From assembly GCF_014384705.1 (NCBI RefSeq), contig NZ_JACRSN010000014.1, positions 1 to 64,000 of the forward strand: 64,000 bases of DNA, written 5' to 3'. This DNA comes from Yeguia hominis (GTDB taxonomy: Bacteria > Bacillota > Clostridia > Oscillospirales > Acutalibacteraceae). The translations under genes and the position numbers were made by a program. Under the pieces are notes generated by a model that saw nothing but the letters and a program-made list of their open reading frames with translations, was not told where the DNA came from and searched no databases. Shown one piece after another: positions 25,511 through 34,466 of the stretch. Numbering within the stretch: position 1 is the stretch's first letter; each line of letters opens with the position of its first letter.

Positions 25511-25867
25511 ATGAACATTTTTAAGAAGTACACCGAGAAGCATACCGAAAAGCTGCCTATGACCGGCAAGGTTAAGAAGGGCTTCCGTATTTACTGCACC
25601 GCCATTATGGGTGCAACACTCGTCCTCGGCACTTCGGTTACGGCGTTTGCCGCCAACGACCCCATTACCGTTATCAACAATCTGTCTACCTTTATCTTCG
25701 GGCTGATCCGTGCCATCGGGCTTATCCTGTTGGGCTTCGGTGTTGTGCAGGTCGGTCTGTCCCTGAAGTCCCATGACCCCTCTCAGAGAGCGAACGGTTT
25801 CCTGACCCTTGCAGGCGGCGTCATCATCACCTTTGCAAAGGAAATCCTAGACCTGATTGTCGGCTAA
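25511..25867 (+). CDS. Maff2-family ICE membrane protein (pilin-like)
   Basis: 118 residues: an N-terminal basic stretch, a hydrophobic segment with an AFA-type cleavage site (VLGTSVTAFAAND), then two membrane spans (LSTFIFGLIRAIGLILLGFG and FLTLAGGVIITFA). It matches the Maff2 family found next to TrbL in clostridial ICEs, and its layout resembles VirB2-type pilins. GGAGG lies just before the ATG. Probably part of the mating-pair apparatus. Confidence 0.7.
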   Translation: MNIFKKYTEKHTEKLPMTGKVKKGFRIYCTAIMGATLVLGTSVTAFAANDPITVINNLSTFIFGLIRAIGLILLGFGVVQVGLSLKSHDPSQRANGFLTLAGGVIITFAKEILDLIVG

Positions 25868-25940
25868 GAAATTTCACACCGAGGGGTGTTCCCGAAAAAG
25901 CGGGAGCACCCCTTAACTCTATGAAAAGGAGGTGCTTTTC

Positions 25941-26777
25941 GTGAGCGACAACTGGGTCGTACAAAACCTTGAAAACGCATTGGAAACTTGGAACGAGAAG
26001 CTGGCAGAGATTTGGCAGCTTATCACGACAACGCCGCAGGACTTCAAAGGCGGTGGGATATGGGGCGTGATCGTCAATATCAACGGCGCAGTGCAGTCTA
26101 TCGGACTTGCACTCCTTGTGCTGTTCTTCGTTGCCGGTATGGTAAAAATCTGCGGCTCGTTCACAGAAGTCAAGAAACCGGAACACGCTCTGAAGCTGTT
26201 CGTTCGTTTTGCCATCGCCAAGGGTGCCATCACCTACGGTATGGAGCTTATGCTTGCCCTGTTTAATATCATCCAAGGCACGATCTCGACGATAATGGGT
26301 TCGGCGGGTTTCTCAACACCACAGCAAACAGTCTTGCCGCCTGAATTGATTACCAGCGTCGAGGAATGCGGATTCTTTGAAAGCATACCGCTATGGGCTG
26401 TCACGCTCATCGGAGGGCTGTTCATCACCGTAATGTCTTTCATCCTGATAATGACCGTGTACGGGATATTTTTTAAGCTCTATATGTACACGGCGCTTGC
26501 ACCCATTCCGCTTTCCACCTTCGCCGGTGAACCGAGTCAGAATGTGGGCAAGTCCTTCATCAAAAGCTACTGCGCCGTTTGCTTGGAGGGGGCAGTGATC
26601 GTGCTGTCCTGCATTATCTTCTCGCTTTTTGCGTCCTCACCACCCGTGGTCAATCCCGATGCGGCGGCGGTCACGCAGGTGTGGAGTTATATAGGCGAAC
26701 TGCTCTTTAATATGCTCGTTCTCGTTGGCTCGGTCAAGATGAGCGACCGCATTATCCGAGAGATGATGGGACTGTAA
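25941..26777 (+). CDS. TrbL/VirB6-like conjugation channel protein
   Basis: About 278 residues with six or so membrane spans (VQSIGLALLVLFFVAGMVKI, LWAVTLIGGLFITVMSFILI, AVIVLSCIIFSLFAS). This is the TrbL/VirB6 class that forms the inner-membrane channel of type IV secretion systems. A GTG start at 25941 is chosen because AAAGGAGGT lies seven bases upstream. It is flanked by Maff2 and a small Cys protein, the conserved order in this ICE family. Confidence 0.8.
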   Translation: MSDNWVVQNLENALETWNEKLAEIWQLITTTPQDFKGGGIWGVIVNINGAVQSIGLALLVLFFVAGMVKICGSFTEVKKPEHALKLFVRFAIAKGAITYGMELMLALFNIIQGTISTIMGSAGFSTPQQTVLPPELITSVEECGFFESIPLWAVTLIGGLFITVMSFILIMTVYGIFFKLYMYTALAPIPLSTFAGEPSQNVGKSFIKSYCAVCLEGAVIVLSCIIFSLFASSPPVVNPDAAAVTQVWSYIGELLFNMLVLVGSVKMSDRIIREMMGL

Positions 26778-26787
26778 GGAGCGCACT

Positions 26788-26973
26788 ATGAAAAACAACA
26801 CCAAAATCTATAACCGCTTCAAGGGGTTTACCCTTGAGGACTGCGATTGCCGATATTGTCTGTACTATGGTGGCAGACGCAAAGGCAAGGTGAATTGCCT
26901 TGCGGATGAATGCGTCTGTGCCGAGGAAATCCGTCAGGCAAAGGAACGCTGTCGCAGAGAAAGGAGCTTCTAA
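26788..26973 (+). CDS. Small Cys-rich ICE protein
   Basis: 61 residues, FTLEDCDCRYCLYYGG then CLADECVCAEEIRQA, with six Cys. It could bind a metal. It is conserved in position between TrbL and PrgI in clostridial ICEs but has no known function. Its stop overlaps the start of the next, frameshifted gene (TAATG). Confidence 0.65.
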   Translation: MKNNTKIYNRFKGFTLEDCDCRYCLYYGGRRKGKVNCLADECVCAEEIRQAKERCRRERSF

Positions 26974-27204
26974 TGTTTTATCAACTTTATAATATCCATC
27001 TCCCTGAACGGAGAAGTCATCCAGTCATCGGAGGATTATGACCTCCCTGCCGAAAAGGGATTGGTTGGTATGTTCGAGCGAATGAAAGAAACGGATATTC
27101 TGACCGTCAACGATTTGCTTTTGGGTTCAGCGTATATTCCCAAGCGCAGCATTGTTTTTATCGCAACCGGCGATGTGGTGGAGGGACACAAGTATGGAAG
27201 TTAA
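26973..27204 (+). pseudogene. Frameshifted small ICE protein between Cys-rich protein and PrgI
   Basis: The ATG at 26973 gives MFYQLYNI and then runs out of frame to an early stop. From about 26992 a different frame reads SISLNGEVIQSSEDYDLPAE...SIVFIATGDVVEGHKYGS to TAA at 27204. This looks like one roughly 75-residue protein broken by a one- or two-base indel near 26990-26997. The 3' end overlaps the PrgI start. The family has no known function. Confidence 0.6.
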
Positions 27205-27559
27205 GATCAACCGAGAAATCCGCAACTATACGGAGGCAATGTTCTTTGGACTGTCTATGCGACAGTTCATTTTTTCTGCCTGCGCCTGCGTGGTGGCAGT
27301 GGGACTCTATTTCCTGCTCAAGCCATATGTCGGCACGGAAACCGTATCGTGGATGTGCATTTTGGGAGCCGCACCCTTTGCGGCTCTCGGTTTTATCAAA
27401 TACAACGGAATGACGGCGGAAAAGTTCGTATGGGCTTGGTTCAAATCCGAGTTCCTTATGCCGAAGAAACTGACCTTCCGTTCCACCAACACCTACTACG
27501 AAATGATGAAGCCGGGAATGGAACACAAGCAGAAGGAGGTATCAAAAGCCAATGATTAA
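27194..27559 (+). CDS. PrgI-family (VirB3-like) conjugation protein
   Basis: 121 residues: MEVKINREIRNYTEAMFFGL, two membrane spans (FIFSACACVVAVGLYFLL and TVSWMCILGAAPFAALGFI) and a basic tail. PrgI proteins are the Gram-positive VirB3 counterparts and work with the VirB4 ATPase. The start at 27194 has GGAGGG upstream. The stop overlaps the VirB4 start, as is usual. Confidence 0.8.
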   Translation: MEVKINREIRNYTEAMFFGLSMRQFIFSACACVVAVGLYFLLKPYVGTETVSWMCILGAAPFAALGFIKYNGMTAEKFVWAWFKSEFLMPKKLTFRSTNTYYEMMKPGMEHKQKEVSKAND

Positions 27560-29885
27560 AACGCTTCGCAACCTGCTCAAACAGGATAAAGAACGATTTG
27601 TTGTGCCGAGGGGCGTCCAGGATGTGATCCCCATCAAGGCGATTTACGATGACGGTATTTTTCAGGTGGGTAGAGATAAGTTCTCCAAGACCTATAAGTT
27701 TAGCGACATCAACTATGCTGTCGCCAGTCGTGAGGATAAGGAAGCTATGTTCCTTGAGTATTCGGAGCTGCTCAACAGCCTTGACAGCGGTGCAACCACC
27801 AAGATCACCATTAACAACCGCCGTTTGAACCGTGCAAACTTTGAGAAAACCATTCTTCTCCCCCTGAAGGGCGATGCTCTTGACGAGTACCGTGAGGAGT
27901 ACAATCGGATGCTCCTTGATAAAGCAACCGGTGCAAACGCTATCATTCAGGAAAAGCACATCACCATTTCGGTGTGCAAGAAGAATGTGGAGGAAGCGAG
28001 AAACTACTTTGCCCGTGTGGGTGCTGACCTGATCGCCCACTTTGGGCGGCTTGGTAGTAAGTGTGTGGAGCTGGAACCGGACGAACGGCTCCGCATTTTC
28101 CACGACTTTTACCGTGCCGGTGAAGAAACGGAGTTCCGCTTCGACATCAAGGAAACCCGCAGAAAGGGTCACGACTTCAAGGATTTCATCTGCCCTGATT
28201 CGATGGAGTTCACGGGCGACTATTTCAAGATCGGAGAGCGTTACGGCAGAGTGCTGTTCCTGCGGGAGTACGCTTCCTATATCAAGGACAGTATGGTTGC
28301 CGAAATGACCGATCTCAACCGCAATCTGATGATGTCCATTGATGTTATCCCTGTACCCACGGATGAAGCCGTTCGGGAAGCCGAAAGTCGTCTGCTCGGT
28401 GTTGAAACCAATGCGACCAACTGGCAGCGTAGGCAGAATGCCAACAACAACTTCTCCGCACAGCTTCCCTACGACATTGAACAACAGCGCAAGGAAATGA
28501 AAGAGTTCCTTGACGACCTGACGACCCGTGACCAGAGAATGATGTTTGCCGTTCTGACGATGGTTCACACGGCGGACACCAAGGAGCAGCTTGACAATGA
28601 CACAGAAGCTCTGCTTACCACAGCGAGAAAGCACCTTTGCCAGTTCGGTATTCTCAAGTTCCAGCAGCTTGACGGACTGAATACGGCGATGCCCTTCGGT
28701 GTCCGCAAGATCGAGTCGTTCCGTACTCTGACCACAGAGAGCCTTGCGGTCTTTATCCCGTTCCGTGTGCAGGACATTTGCCACACCAACGGCGTTTACT
28801 ATGGTCAGAATGTCATTTCCAAAAATATGATTATCGCAGACCGCAGACAGCTCCTCAACGGCAACGAGTTTATTCTCGGTGTTTCGGGCGGTGGTAAGTC
28901 CTTTACCGCAAAAGGCGAGGTCATCAATCAGGTGCTTGCTGGCAACGCAGACATTATTATCATTGACCCGGAGCGAGAGTATTCGCCCCTTGTGCGGGCG
29001 CTGGGCGGCGAGATCATCAACATTTCTGCCACTTCTTCCACCCATATCAACGCTATGGATATGAACCGGGAATACGGTGACGGAGCAAACCCCGTCATTC
29101 TGAAATCCGAGTTCATTATGTCCCTGTGCGAGCAACTCATCGGAGGCAACAACCTTGGTGCAGTGCAGAAGTCCATCATTGACCGCTGTACGGCAAGCGT
29201 CTACCGCACCTATCAGCAGAACAACTACACTGGCGAGGTGCCGACCTTGCAGGACTTCCGGGCGGAGCTTCTCAAGCAGTCCGAACCCGAAGCGCAGGAA
29301 ATCGCTCTTGCCATTGAGCTGTTTACCAATGGCTCTCTGAACACCTTTGCAAAGAAAACCAATGTGAACACGGACAACCGCCTGATTTGCTATGATATTC
29401 TCGACCTCGGCAAACAGCTTATGCCAATCGGTATGCTGGTCGTCCTTGACTCGATCCTGAACCGTATTACGCAGAACCGAGCCAAGGGCAAGAACACCTT
29501 CATCTTCCTTGATGAGATCTACCTTCTGTTCCAGCACGAGTACAGCGCTAACTTCCTGTTCACCCTTTGGAAGCGTGTGCGAAAGTACGGCGCTTATGCC
29601 ACGGGCATCACGCAGAATGTGGACGATCTGCTCCAGTCCCACACGGCAAGAACGATGCTGGCAAACTCCGAGTTCATTGTTATGCTCAATCAGGCATCCA
29701 CGGACAGATTGGAGCTTGCGAAGCTGCTAAACATCTCGGACACCCAGCTTTCCTATATCACCAATGTGGATGCCGGTCACGGACTGATCAAGGTCGGCTC
29801 CAGTCTTGTACCGTTTGCCAATAAATTCCCTAAGAACACGAAGCTCTATAAGCTGATGACCACCAAACCGGGCGAAGGTGCTTAA
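27552..29885 (+). CDS. virB4: VirB4-like conjugation ATPase
   Basis: 777 residues, full length. N-terminal VirB4 domain, then a Walker A GVSGGGKS (about residue 446), the strand ADIIIIDPEREYSPL, Walker B FIFLDEIYLLFQ (about residue 648) and the downstream ATGITQNVDDLL motif of TraE/VirB4 ATPases. It powers assembly of the transfer channel. It overlaps prgI by eight bases with GGAGG at the right spacing. This part of the transfer machinery looks intact. Confidence 0.92.
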   Translation: MIKTLRNLLKQDKERFVVPRGVQDVIPIKAIYDDGIFQVGRDKFSKTYKFSDINYAVASREDKEAMFLEYSELLNSLDSGATTKITINNRRLNRANFEKTILLPLKGDALDEYREEYNRMLLDKATGANAIIQEKHITISVCKKNVEEARNYFARVGADLIAHFGRLGSKCVELEPDERLRIFHDFYRAGEETEFRFDIKETRRKGHDFKDFICPDSMEFTGDYFKIGERYGRVLFLREYASYIKDSMVAEMTDLNRNLMMSIDVIPVPTDEAVREAESRLLGVETNATNWQRRQNANNNFSAQLPYDIEQQRKEMKEFLDDLTTRDQRMMFAVLTMVHTADTKEQLDNDTEALLTTARKHLCQFGILKFQQLDGLNTAMPFGVRKIESFRTLTTESLAVFIPFRVQDICHTNGVYYGQNVISKNMIIADRRQLLNGNEFILGVSGGGKSFTAKGEVINQVLAGNADIIIIDPEREYSPLVRALGGEIINISATSSTHINAMDMNREYGDGANPVILKSEFIMSLCEQLIGGNNLGAVQKSIIDRCTASVYRTYQQNNYTGEVPTLQDFRAELLKQSEPEAQEIALAIELFTNGSLNTFAKKTNVNTDNRLICYDILDLGKQLMPIGMLVVLDSILNRITQNRAKGKNTFIFLDEIYLLFQHEYSANFLFTLWKRVRKYGAYATGITQNVDDLLQSHTARTMLANSEFIVMLNQASTDRLELAKLLNISDTQLSYITNVDAGHGLIKVGSSLVPFANKFPKNTKLYKLMTTKPGEGA

Positions 29886-29917
29886 CCCTCGCCTTTGGCG
29901 TCAAGAAAGGAAATTCA

Positions 29918-30766
29918 ATGAAAAAGAAAATCTGTATGATTCTTATTGCGGTGTTTGTAGCCGTCCTCGGCACAAGCACATATTTTATTATCGATCACTA
30001 CAAGGAGTCGAATAAGCAAGCCGAGCTTTATGGCGAGCTGGCTGACCTTGTGAATGCTGCGGCACAGACGGATGCCGCAACGGAACCGGCGGAGCAGATT
30101 CCATACTCCGAGGAAAAGATGCTTCTGCCGGAGCTTGCAGAGCTTTATCAGCAGAACGGCGATTTGGTGGGCTGGATCAGCATTGCAGATACCAACATCA
30201 ATTATCCCGTGATGCAGTCGGTGAATGAGCCGAATTTCTATCTAAAGCACGGCTTTGATAAGAAATACTCCGACTATGGTTGCCCCTATGTGCAGGAGGA
30301 TTGCGATGTGCAGGAGCCGTCCGACAATCTTGTCATCTATGGACACCATATGTCCAACGGTTCGATGTTTGCCCACCTTGAAAAATTCAAGAGCAAAGAC
30401 TTTTGGAGCGAGCATCGGATGATCACCTTCAACACACTGACGGATAAGCAGGAGTATGAGATCGTTGCCGTATTCCGCACAGTGGTCTACACCGACAGTC
30501 CCGAAGCATTCAAGTTTTATCGCTTTATAGATGCAGAGAGCGCCAATGAGTTTGACGACTTCATTGCCAAGTGCAAGGAGCTGTCTTTCTATGATACCGG
30601 CGTGACCGCCGAATACGGCGATAAGTTCATTACGCTGTCTACCTGTGAGTACAGCCGCAACAACAGCCGTCTTGTGGTCGTGGCGAAGCGCATAACGGAG
30701 GACGGTGGTGCGGATGCTGCCAAGACTCACGCCGAAGCAACGGCAGAGGGCGAACGCCCTAATTAA
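29918..30766 (+). CDS. srtB: Class B sortase
   Basis: 282 residues. N-terminal membrane anchor (ICMILIAVFVAVLGTSTYF), then the sortase barrel with the catalytic His in VIYGHHMSNGSMF, Cys in ITLSTCEYS and Arg in NSRLVVVAKR. The insert and spacing fit class B. In C. difficile the class B sortase uses (S/P)PxTG-type motifs. Here the ICE carries wall proteins ending SPQTGDTSN (7741, 9911, 13141, 36664) and TPPTGDTSN (2491), which are likely substrates. AAAGG precedes the ATG. Part of the transfer operon. Confidence 0.88.
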   Translation: MKKKICMILIAVFVAVLGTSTYFIIDHYKESNKQAELYGELADLVNAAAQTDAATEPAEQIPYSEEKMLLPELAELYQQNGDLVGWISIADTNINYPVMQSVNEPNFYLKHGFDKKYSDYGCPYVQEDCDVQEPSDNLVIYGHHMSNGSMFAHLEKFKSKDFWSEHRMITFNTLTDKQEYEIVAVFRTVVYTDSPEAFKFYRFIDAESANEFDDFIAKCKELSFYDTGVTAEYGDKFITLSTCEYSRNNSRLVVVAKRITEDGGADAAKTHAEATAEGERPN

Positions 30767-31076
30767 GCGCCTTTGTGCTAATTATGACAACGGCAACTGC
30801 CTTGCGCTGGACGACGGAGAACCCTGCGCCTGTGTGCAGAGCATCTCATACTCACTTCTCTGCAAGTATTTCCGCAAAGCTGTTTTGCCGGCAGAGCCTT
30901 TGCTGGAAGCGGATATTTTCGGCACACGCTTTGAAAAGTGCGTGTCCTGCGGTGCGCCGATTATCAAGAAGGGCAACCGAAAGAAATACTGCGAGAAGTG
31001 CGCTCAAAGAGCTTACAAAGCTCAGCAGGCAGAGTACGCAAGAAGAAAACGGGCAGAGTCGAAAAATAGGTACTGA
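30714..31076 (+). CDS. Cysteine-rich VLP-domain protein
   Basis: About 120 residues: LTPKQRQRANALIKRLCANYDNGNC, then CVSCGAPIIKKGNRKKYCEKCAQ, i.e. the Cys_rich_VLP domain with a zinc-ribbon end. It overlaps the sortase 3' end by 53 bases; the ATG at 30714 has CGGAGGACGG about eleven bases upstream. Function unknown; conserved in clostridial ICEs at this position. Confidence 0.75.
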   Translation: MLPRLTPKQRQRANALIKRLCANYDNGNCLALDDGEPCACVQSISYSLLCKYFRKAVLPAEPLLEADIFGTRFEKCVSCGAPIIKKGNRKKYCEKCAQRAYKAQQAEYARRKRAESKNRY

Positions 31077-31194
31077 AAAAGCCAGCAATATCAAGACTTT
31101 TCAGCTCCCGCACTTTGAGGGGTAAGGTGTTTATACCTTTACCCCTCGTTTTTAATTCAGGGGCATTTGGGTATGCCCCTGAAAGGAGGGTTCA

Positions 31195-32916
31195 ATGGCT
31201 GATATTAAAACGAGAGACGTCGTGAAAGGCACAATCAAGAAGATCGACAAGGCGGCAATCGCCGCAGATCGTATACGCTCCGCCTATGTGCAGACGAAGG
31301 AAAAGGCAGAACACACAACGCACCCGGATGAGCATAATGCCGAGGAGTACGCCTCTGACCGTGTGGAAGGCGGCGTTGACCGTATCACGCACGAAGCGGC
31401 GCACCAGTTTGATAAGCAGGGGCGCAAGGGGCTGGAAGAAACGAAACGGAATGTGTCCAAAGCAAAGGACGGTGTTCAGAGGTTCCGGGAAAAGCGGGCG
31501 GCTGAGTCAATGAAAAGGCAGACTGTCCGCACCTCCGGGAATAAGACCATCAAGGCGGTCGAGCAAACGGAAAAGACGATCAAACAGTCTGCCAGTTCTG
31601 CCGGTAAGAAAACCATCAAGACTGCCGGGAAAGGTACAGCCAAAGCCGCACAGAGGTCGGTCAAGACCACGAAAACGGCAATCAAGACCACTCAGCAAGC
31701 GGCAAAGGCAGCACAGAAAACCGCACAGGCTACGGTGAAAGCATCGCAAAAAGCCGCACAAGCAGCCAAAGCCACAGCCAAGGCAGCGGTTGCCGGTGTA
31801 AAAGCTGCCGTTAAAGCAACGATTGCCGCAGTCAAAGCAATCATAGCGGCGACAAAAGCACTGGTTGCTGCTATCGCCGCAGGCGGTTGGGTCGCTGTTG
31901 CGGTCATTGTTGTGATTTGCCTGATTGCTCTGATCTGCGGCTCTGTTTTCGGGGTGTTCTTCTCCGGCGAGGACTCCGGAACGGGAATGTCGATGCAGAC
32001 AGCCGTGCAGGAAATCAATGCTGATTACGACGCCAAGATAGAAGCGGAGAAAAACTTGGTAGCCTATGATAATATGGAGATCAGCGGTGGTCGAGCCGTT
32101 TGGAAGGATGTGCTTGCGGTCTATGCAGTCAAAACGAATACAGACAAGGACAACCCGCAGGAGGTTGCCACGATGGACGAGAGCAAGAAGCAGATCCTCT
32201 CGGACATCTTTTGGGAGATGAACTCCATATCTTCCCGCAGTGAAAGCCACTCGGAAACGGAGATCACCGAAACGGACGACGGAAACGGCAACATTGTTCA
32301 GACGGAAACGACAGTTACAAAAACAACGCTATATATTACCGTTTCTCATTTGACAGTGGATGAAATGGCTGACCTATATGGCTTTGACGCAGAACAGCGG
32401 GAATACCTTGCCGAGCTTCTCAAGGACAAAAACAATTCCCTTTGGGCGGCGGTACTTTACGGTATCCGATACAGTGACGATCAGATCGTCACCGTGGCGC
32501 TTTCGCAGGTCGGAAATGTAGGCGGCGAACCGTACTGGTCTTGGTACGGCTTCGGGAGCCGTGTGGAATGGTGTGCTTGCTTTGTAAGTTGGTGTGCCGA
32601 TCAGTGCGGCTATATCGACACCGGGGTTGTGCCGAAATATGCAGGCTGCGTGAACGGTGTCCAGTGGTTCAAAGATCGAGGACAGTGGATCGACGGTTCT
32701 GCCGAGCCTGTCCCCGGAATGATTATTTTCTTTGATTGGGATAACAAGGGTTCGTCTGGTCCGCAGGATGGACAATTCGACCACACCGGCATTGTCCAAA
32801 AAGTCGAAAACGGTATCGTTTATACCGTTGAGGGAAACTCCGGTGATAGCTGTCGGGTAAACCAATACAGCGTAGGTCACTACGAAATCCTCGGATATGG
32901 AGTTCCGAACTACTGA
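31195..32916 (+). CDS. CHAP-domain peptidoglycan hydrolase of the conjugation system
   Basis: 573 residues. A long Lys/Ala-rich helical region (about 100-220) precedes one membrane span (GGWVAVAVIVVICLIALICG), followed by an extracellular region. The C-terminal CHAP domain has Cys in EWCACFVSWCA, His in FDHTGIVQKV and Asn in TVEGNSGD. It probably opens the wall for the mating channel, like VirB1/Orf14-type hydrolases. GAAAGGAGGG lies before the ATG. Last gene of the transfer operon; a strong terminator follows. Confidence 0.85.
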   Translation: MADIKTRDVVKGTIKKIDKAAIAADRIRSAYVQTKEKAEHTTHPDEHNAEEYASDRVEGGVDRITHEAAHQFDKQGRKGLEETKRNVSKAKDGVQRFREKRAAESMKRQTVRTSGNKTIKAVEQTEKTIKQSASSAGKKTIKTAGKGTAKAAQRSVKTTKTAIKTTQQAAKAAQKTAQATVKASQKAAQAAKATAKAAVAGVKAAVKATIAAVKAIIAATKALVAAIAAGGWVAVAVIVVICLIALICGSVFGVFFSGEDSGTGMSMQTAVQEINADYDAKIEAEKNLVAYDNMEISGGRAVWKDVLAVYAVKTNTDKDNPQEVATMDESKKQILSDIFWEMNSISSRSESHSETEITETDDGNGNIVQTETTVTKTTLYITVSHLTVDEMADLYGFDAEQREYLAELLKDKNNSLWAAVLYGIRYSDDQIVTVALSQVGNVGGEPYWSWYGFGSRVEWCACFVSWCADQCGYIDTGVVPKYAGCVNGVQWFKDRGQWIDGSAEPVPGMIIFFDWDNKGSSGPQDGQFDHTGIVQKVENGIVYTVEGNSGDSCRVNQYSVGHYEILGYGVPNY

Positions 32917-32927
32917 TGGGAAATTAA

Positions 32928-32968
32928 GAAAACCACCGGCTTCTTCACGCAGGAAGTCGGTGGTTTTC
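32928..32968 (+). terminator. Terminator of the transfer operon
   Basis: GAAAACCACCGGCTTC and GGAAGTCGGTGGTTTTC form a long hairpin with an eight-base loop and flanking A/T tracts. Works in both directions in principle. Confidence 0.85.
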
Positions 32969-33061
32969 ATCTTCGGTTGAGTTTGTACAAAATGAAACAC
33001 AGCAAAAGGCGGGACACACAGATTTGATAAAATACTATCTATGCTTGGAGGTGAAGCGAAA

Positions 33062-33670
33062 ATGAAAGAATATGGTTATGTCAGGGTATCTTCCTTGGAT
33101 CAGAACGAAGAACGGCAGATGGTTGAGATGCGAAAGCTCGGAATTGCCGAGGAAAACATCTATAAGGATAAGCAGTCCGGCAAGGACTTTAACCGTCCGA
33201 TGTATCAGAAGCTGCTCCGTAAACTCAAAAAGGGCGATGTCCTGTATATTTTGAGCATTGACCGACTTGGCAGAAACTACGAGGAAATCCAGAGCCAGTG
33301 GAGATTTCTGACACGGGAAAAGGAAGCCGATATTTCTGTAATCGATATGCCGCTTTTGGATACAAGGCGTGGAAAAGATCTGATGGGTACTTTCCTTGCG
33401 GATATTGTGCTGCAAGTTCTGTCCTTCGTGGCGCAGAATGAACGGGAGAATATCCGAAAGCGGCAGGCACAGGGTATCGCCGCTGCAAAAGCCAAAGGCA
33501 TGAAGTTCGGCAGACCTGTCAAAAAGGCTCCGCCAAATTTCCCGGAGATCGTGGAGAAATGGGAAAGCGGTATCATCAAATCCTATGAAGCCGCCGAAAT
33601 GTGCGGAATGTGTGAGTCGACCTTTTACCATCGGCTGCGGGAATACAGAGCAACATTGAACAGCGAATAA
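33062..33670 (+). CDS. Small serine recombinase (resolvase/invertase type)
   Basis: 202 residues. Catalytic Ser in YGYVRVSSLDQNEERQ (residue 10 or so), GDVLYILSIDRLGRNYEEI, ENIRKRQAQGIAAAKAKG and a short C-terminal helix-turn-helix (SYEAAEMCGMCESTFYHRL). Such enzymes resolve cointegrates or invert DNA. GGAGGTG lies upstream. It has its own terminator and starts a small block of recombination genes placed between the transfer operon and the SipW cargo. Confidence 0.88.
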   Translation: MKEYGYVRVSSLDQNEERQMVEMRKLGIAEENIYKDKQSGKDFNRPMYQKLLRKLKKGDVLYILSIDRLGRNYEEIQSQWRFLTREKEADISVIDMPLLDTRRGKDLMGTFLADIVLQVLSFVAQNERENIRKRQAQGIAAAKAKGMKFGRPVKKAPPNFPEIVEKWESGIIKSYEAAEMCGMCESTFYHRLREYRATLNSE

Positions 33671-33714
33671 AAAAATCACTGTAAAAAAGTACACCTTTTT
33701 ACAGTGATTTTTTT
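33669..33714. terminator. Bidirectional terminator after the resolvase
   Basis: AAAAAATCACTGTAAAAA and TTTTTACAGTGATTTTTT flank a short loop. Both strands end in T-runs. Confidence 0.85.
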
Positions 33715-33873
33715 GCGCTCATAATGGAGAAAAACAGGCTGTAAAGCTCGCTTTTCTCGACATTTTTTATATTATATCACACTTTTTGCTTTCAGTCAAT
33801 CGCTCGCAGCCGTTTTTTGGGCTTTTGTATTTAGGTGTACTTTTTTATAAAGTGACGGGAGGTGGTAAGCAAT

Positions 33874-34323
33874 TTGCTTGGTGAGATATACCGTGTCAGT
33901 ATGATCGGTCATCGTATCGTCGAGGACTTTGATATAGAAGAAAAGCTGTACGACCTGTTCTGCGATATGCTCCGCACAAAGGAATATGTGGAGTTTTATT
34001 TGGGCAGAAACGGTGACTTTGACATAATGGCGGCAAGCGTGATTAAACGACTTAAAAAGAATTTCCGTGACGACAACAGCGTTATGATCCTCGTTCTGCC
34101 GTATCCGGTAAAGGACTATGAGGATTATGAGAAATACTACGACGAAATCGTTATCCCGAAAGAATTGTACGGCGTACACCCGAAAGCGGCAATTACGGAG
34201 CGTAACCGCTGGATGGTGACAAATACCGATGTATTGGTCGCCTATATACGCAACGAAAGCGGCGAAACAGCCGCCTGTGTGCGTATGGCGGAGCAGCTCG
34301 GACGGGCAATTATAAAAATATAA
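33874..34323 (+). CDS. SLOG/DUF1273-like nucleotide-binding protein
   Basis: About 149 residues: YRVSMIGHRIVEDF, TKEYVEFYLGRNGDFDIMA, RDDNSVMILVLPYP and NRWMVTNTDVLVAYI, the Rossmann-like pattern of SLOG family proteins. These are thought to sense nucleotide-type ligands and are common in mobile elements. A TTG start at 33874 has GGGAGG at 33857-33862; the GTG at 33862 overlaps that site. A GC-rich hairpin (34326-34345) lies right after the stop. Exact role unknown. Confidence 0.65.
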   Translation: MLGEIYRVSMIGHRIVEDFDIEEKLYDLFCDMLRTKEYVEFYLGRNGDFDIMAASVIKRLKKNFRDDNSVMILVLPYPVKDYEDYEKYYDEIVIPKELYGVHPKAAITERNRWMVTNTDVLVAYIRNESGETAACVRMAEQLGRAIIKI

Positions 34324-34466
34324 AAGCAGGCTCAAATGAGCCTGCCGAGCGTCCGTTTCTTTCGCAGAGTTAGTCACTCTGTTAAAAGCTTTACGGAAAA
34401 TGCGTATTAACCGCATTTACGAATGAGAACGGCACGGAATGACACAATTCTTTGACTGCTTATAGG

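Noticed and set aside
27456..29642. A 728-codon open frame antisense to the VirB4 gene
   Set aside because: VirB4 on the plus strand is full length with all motifs; the antisense frame has no recognisable protein features.
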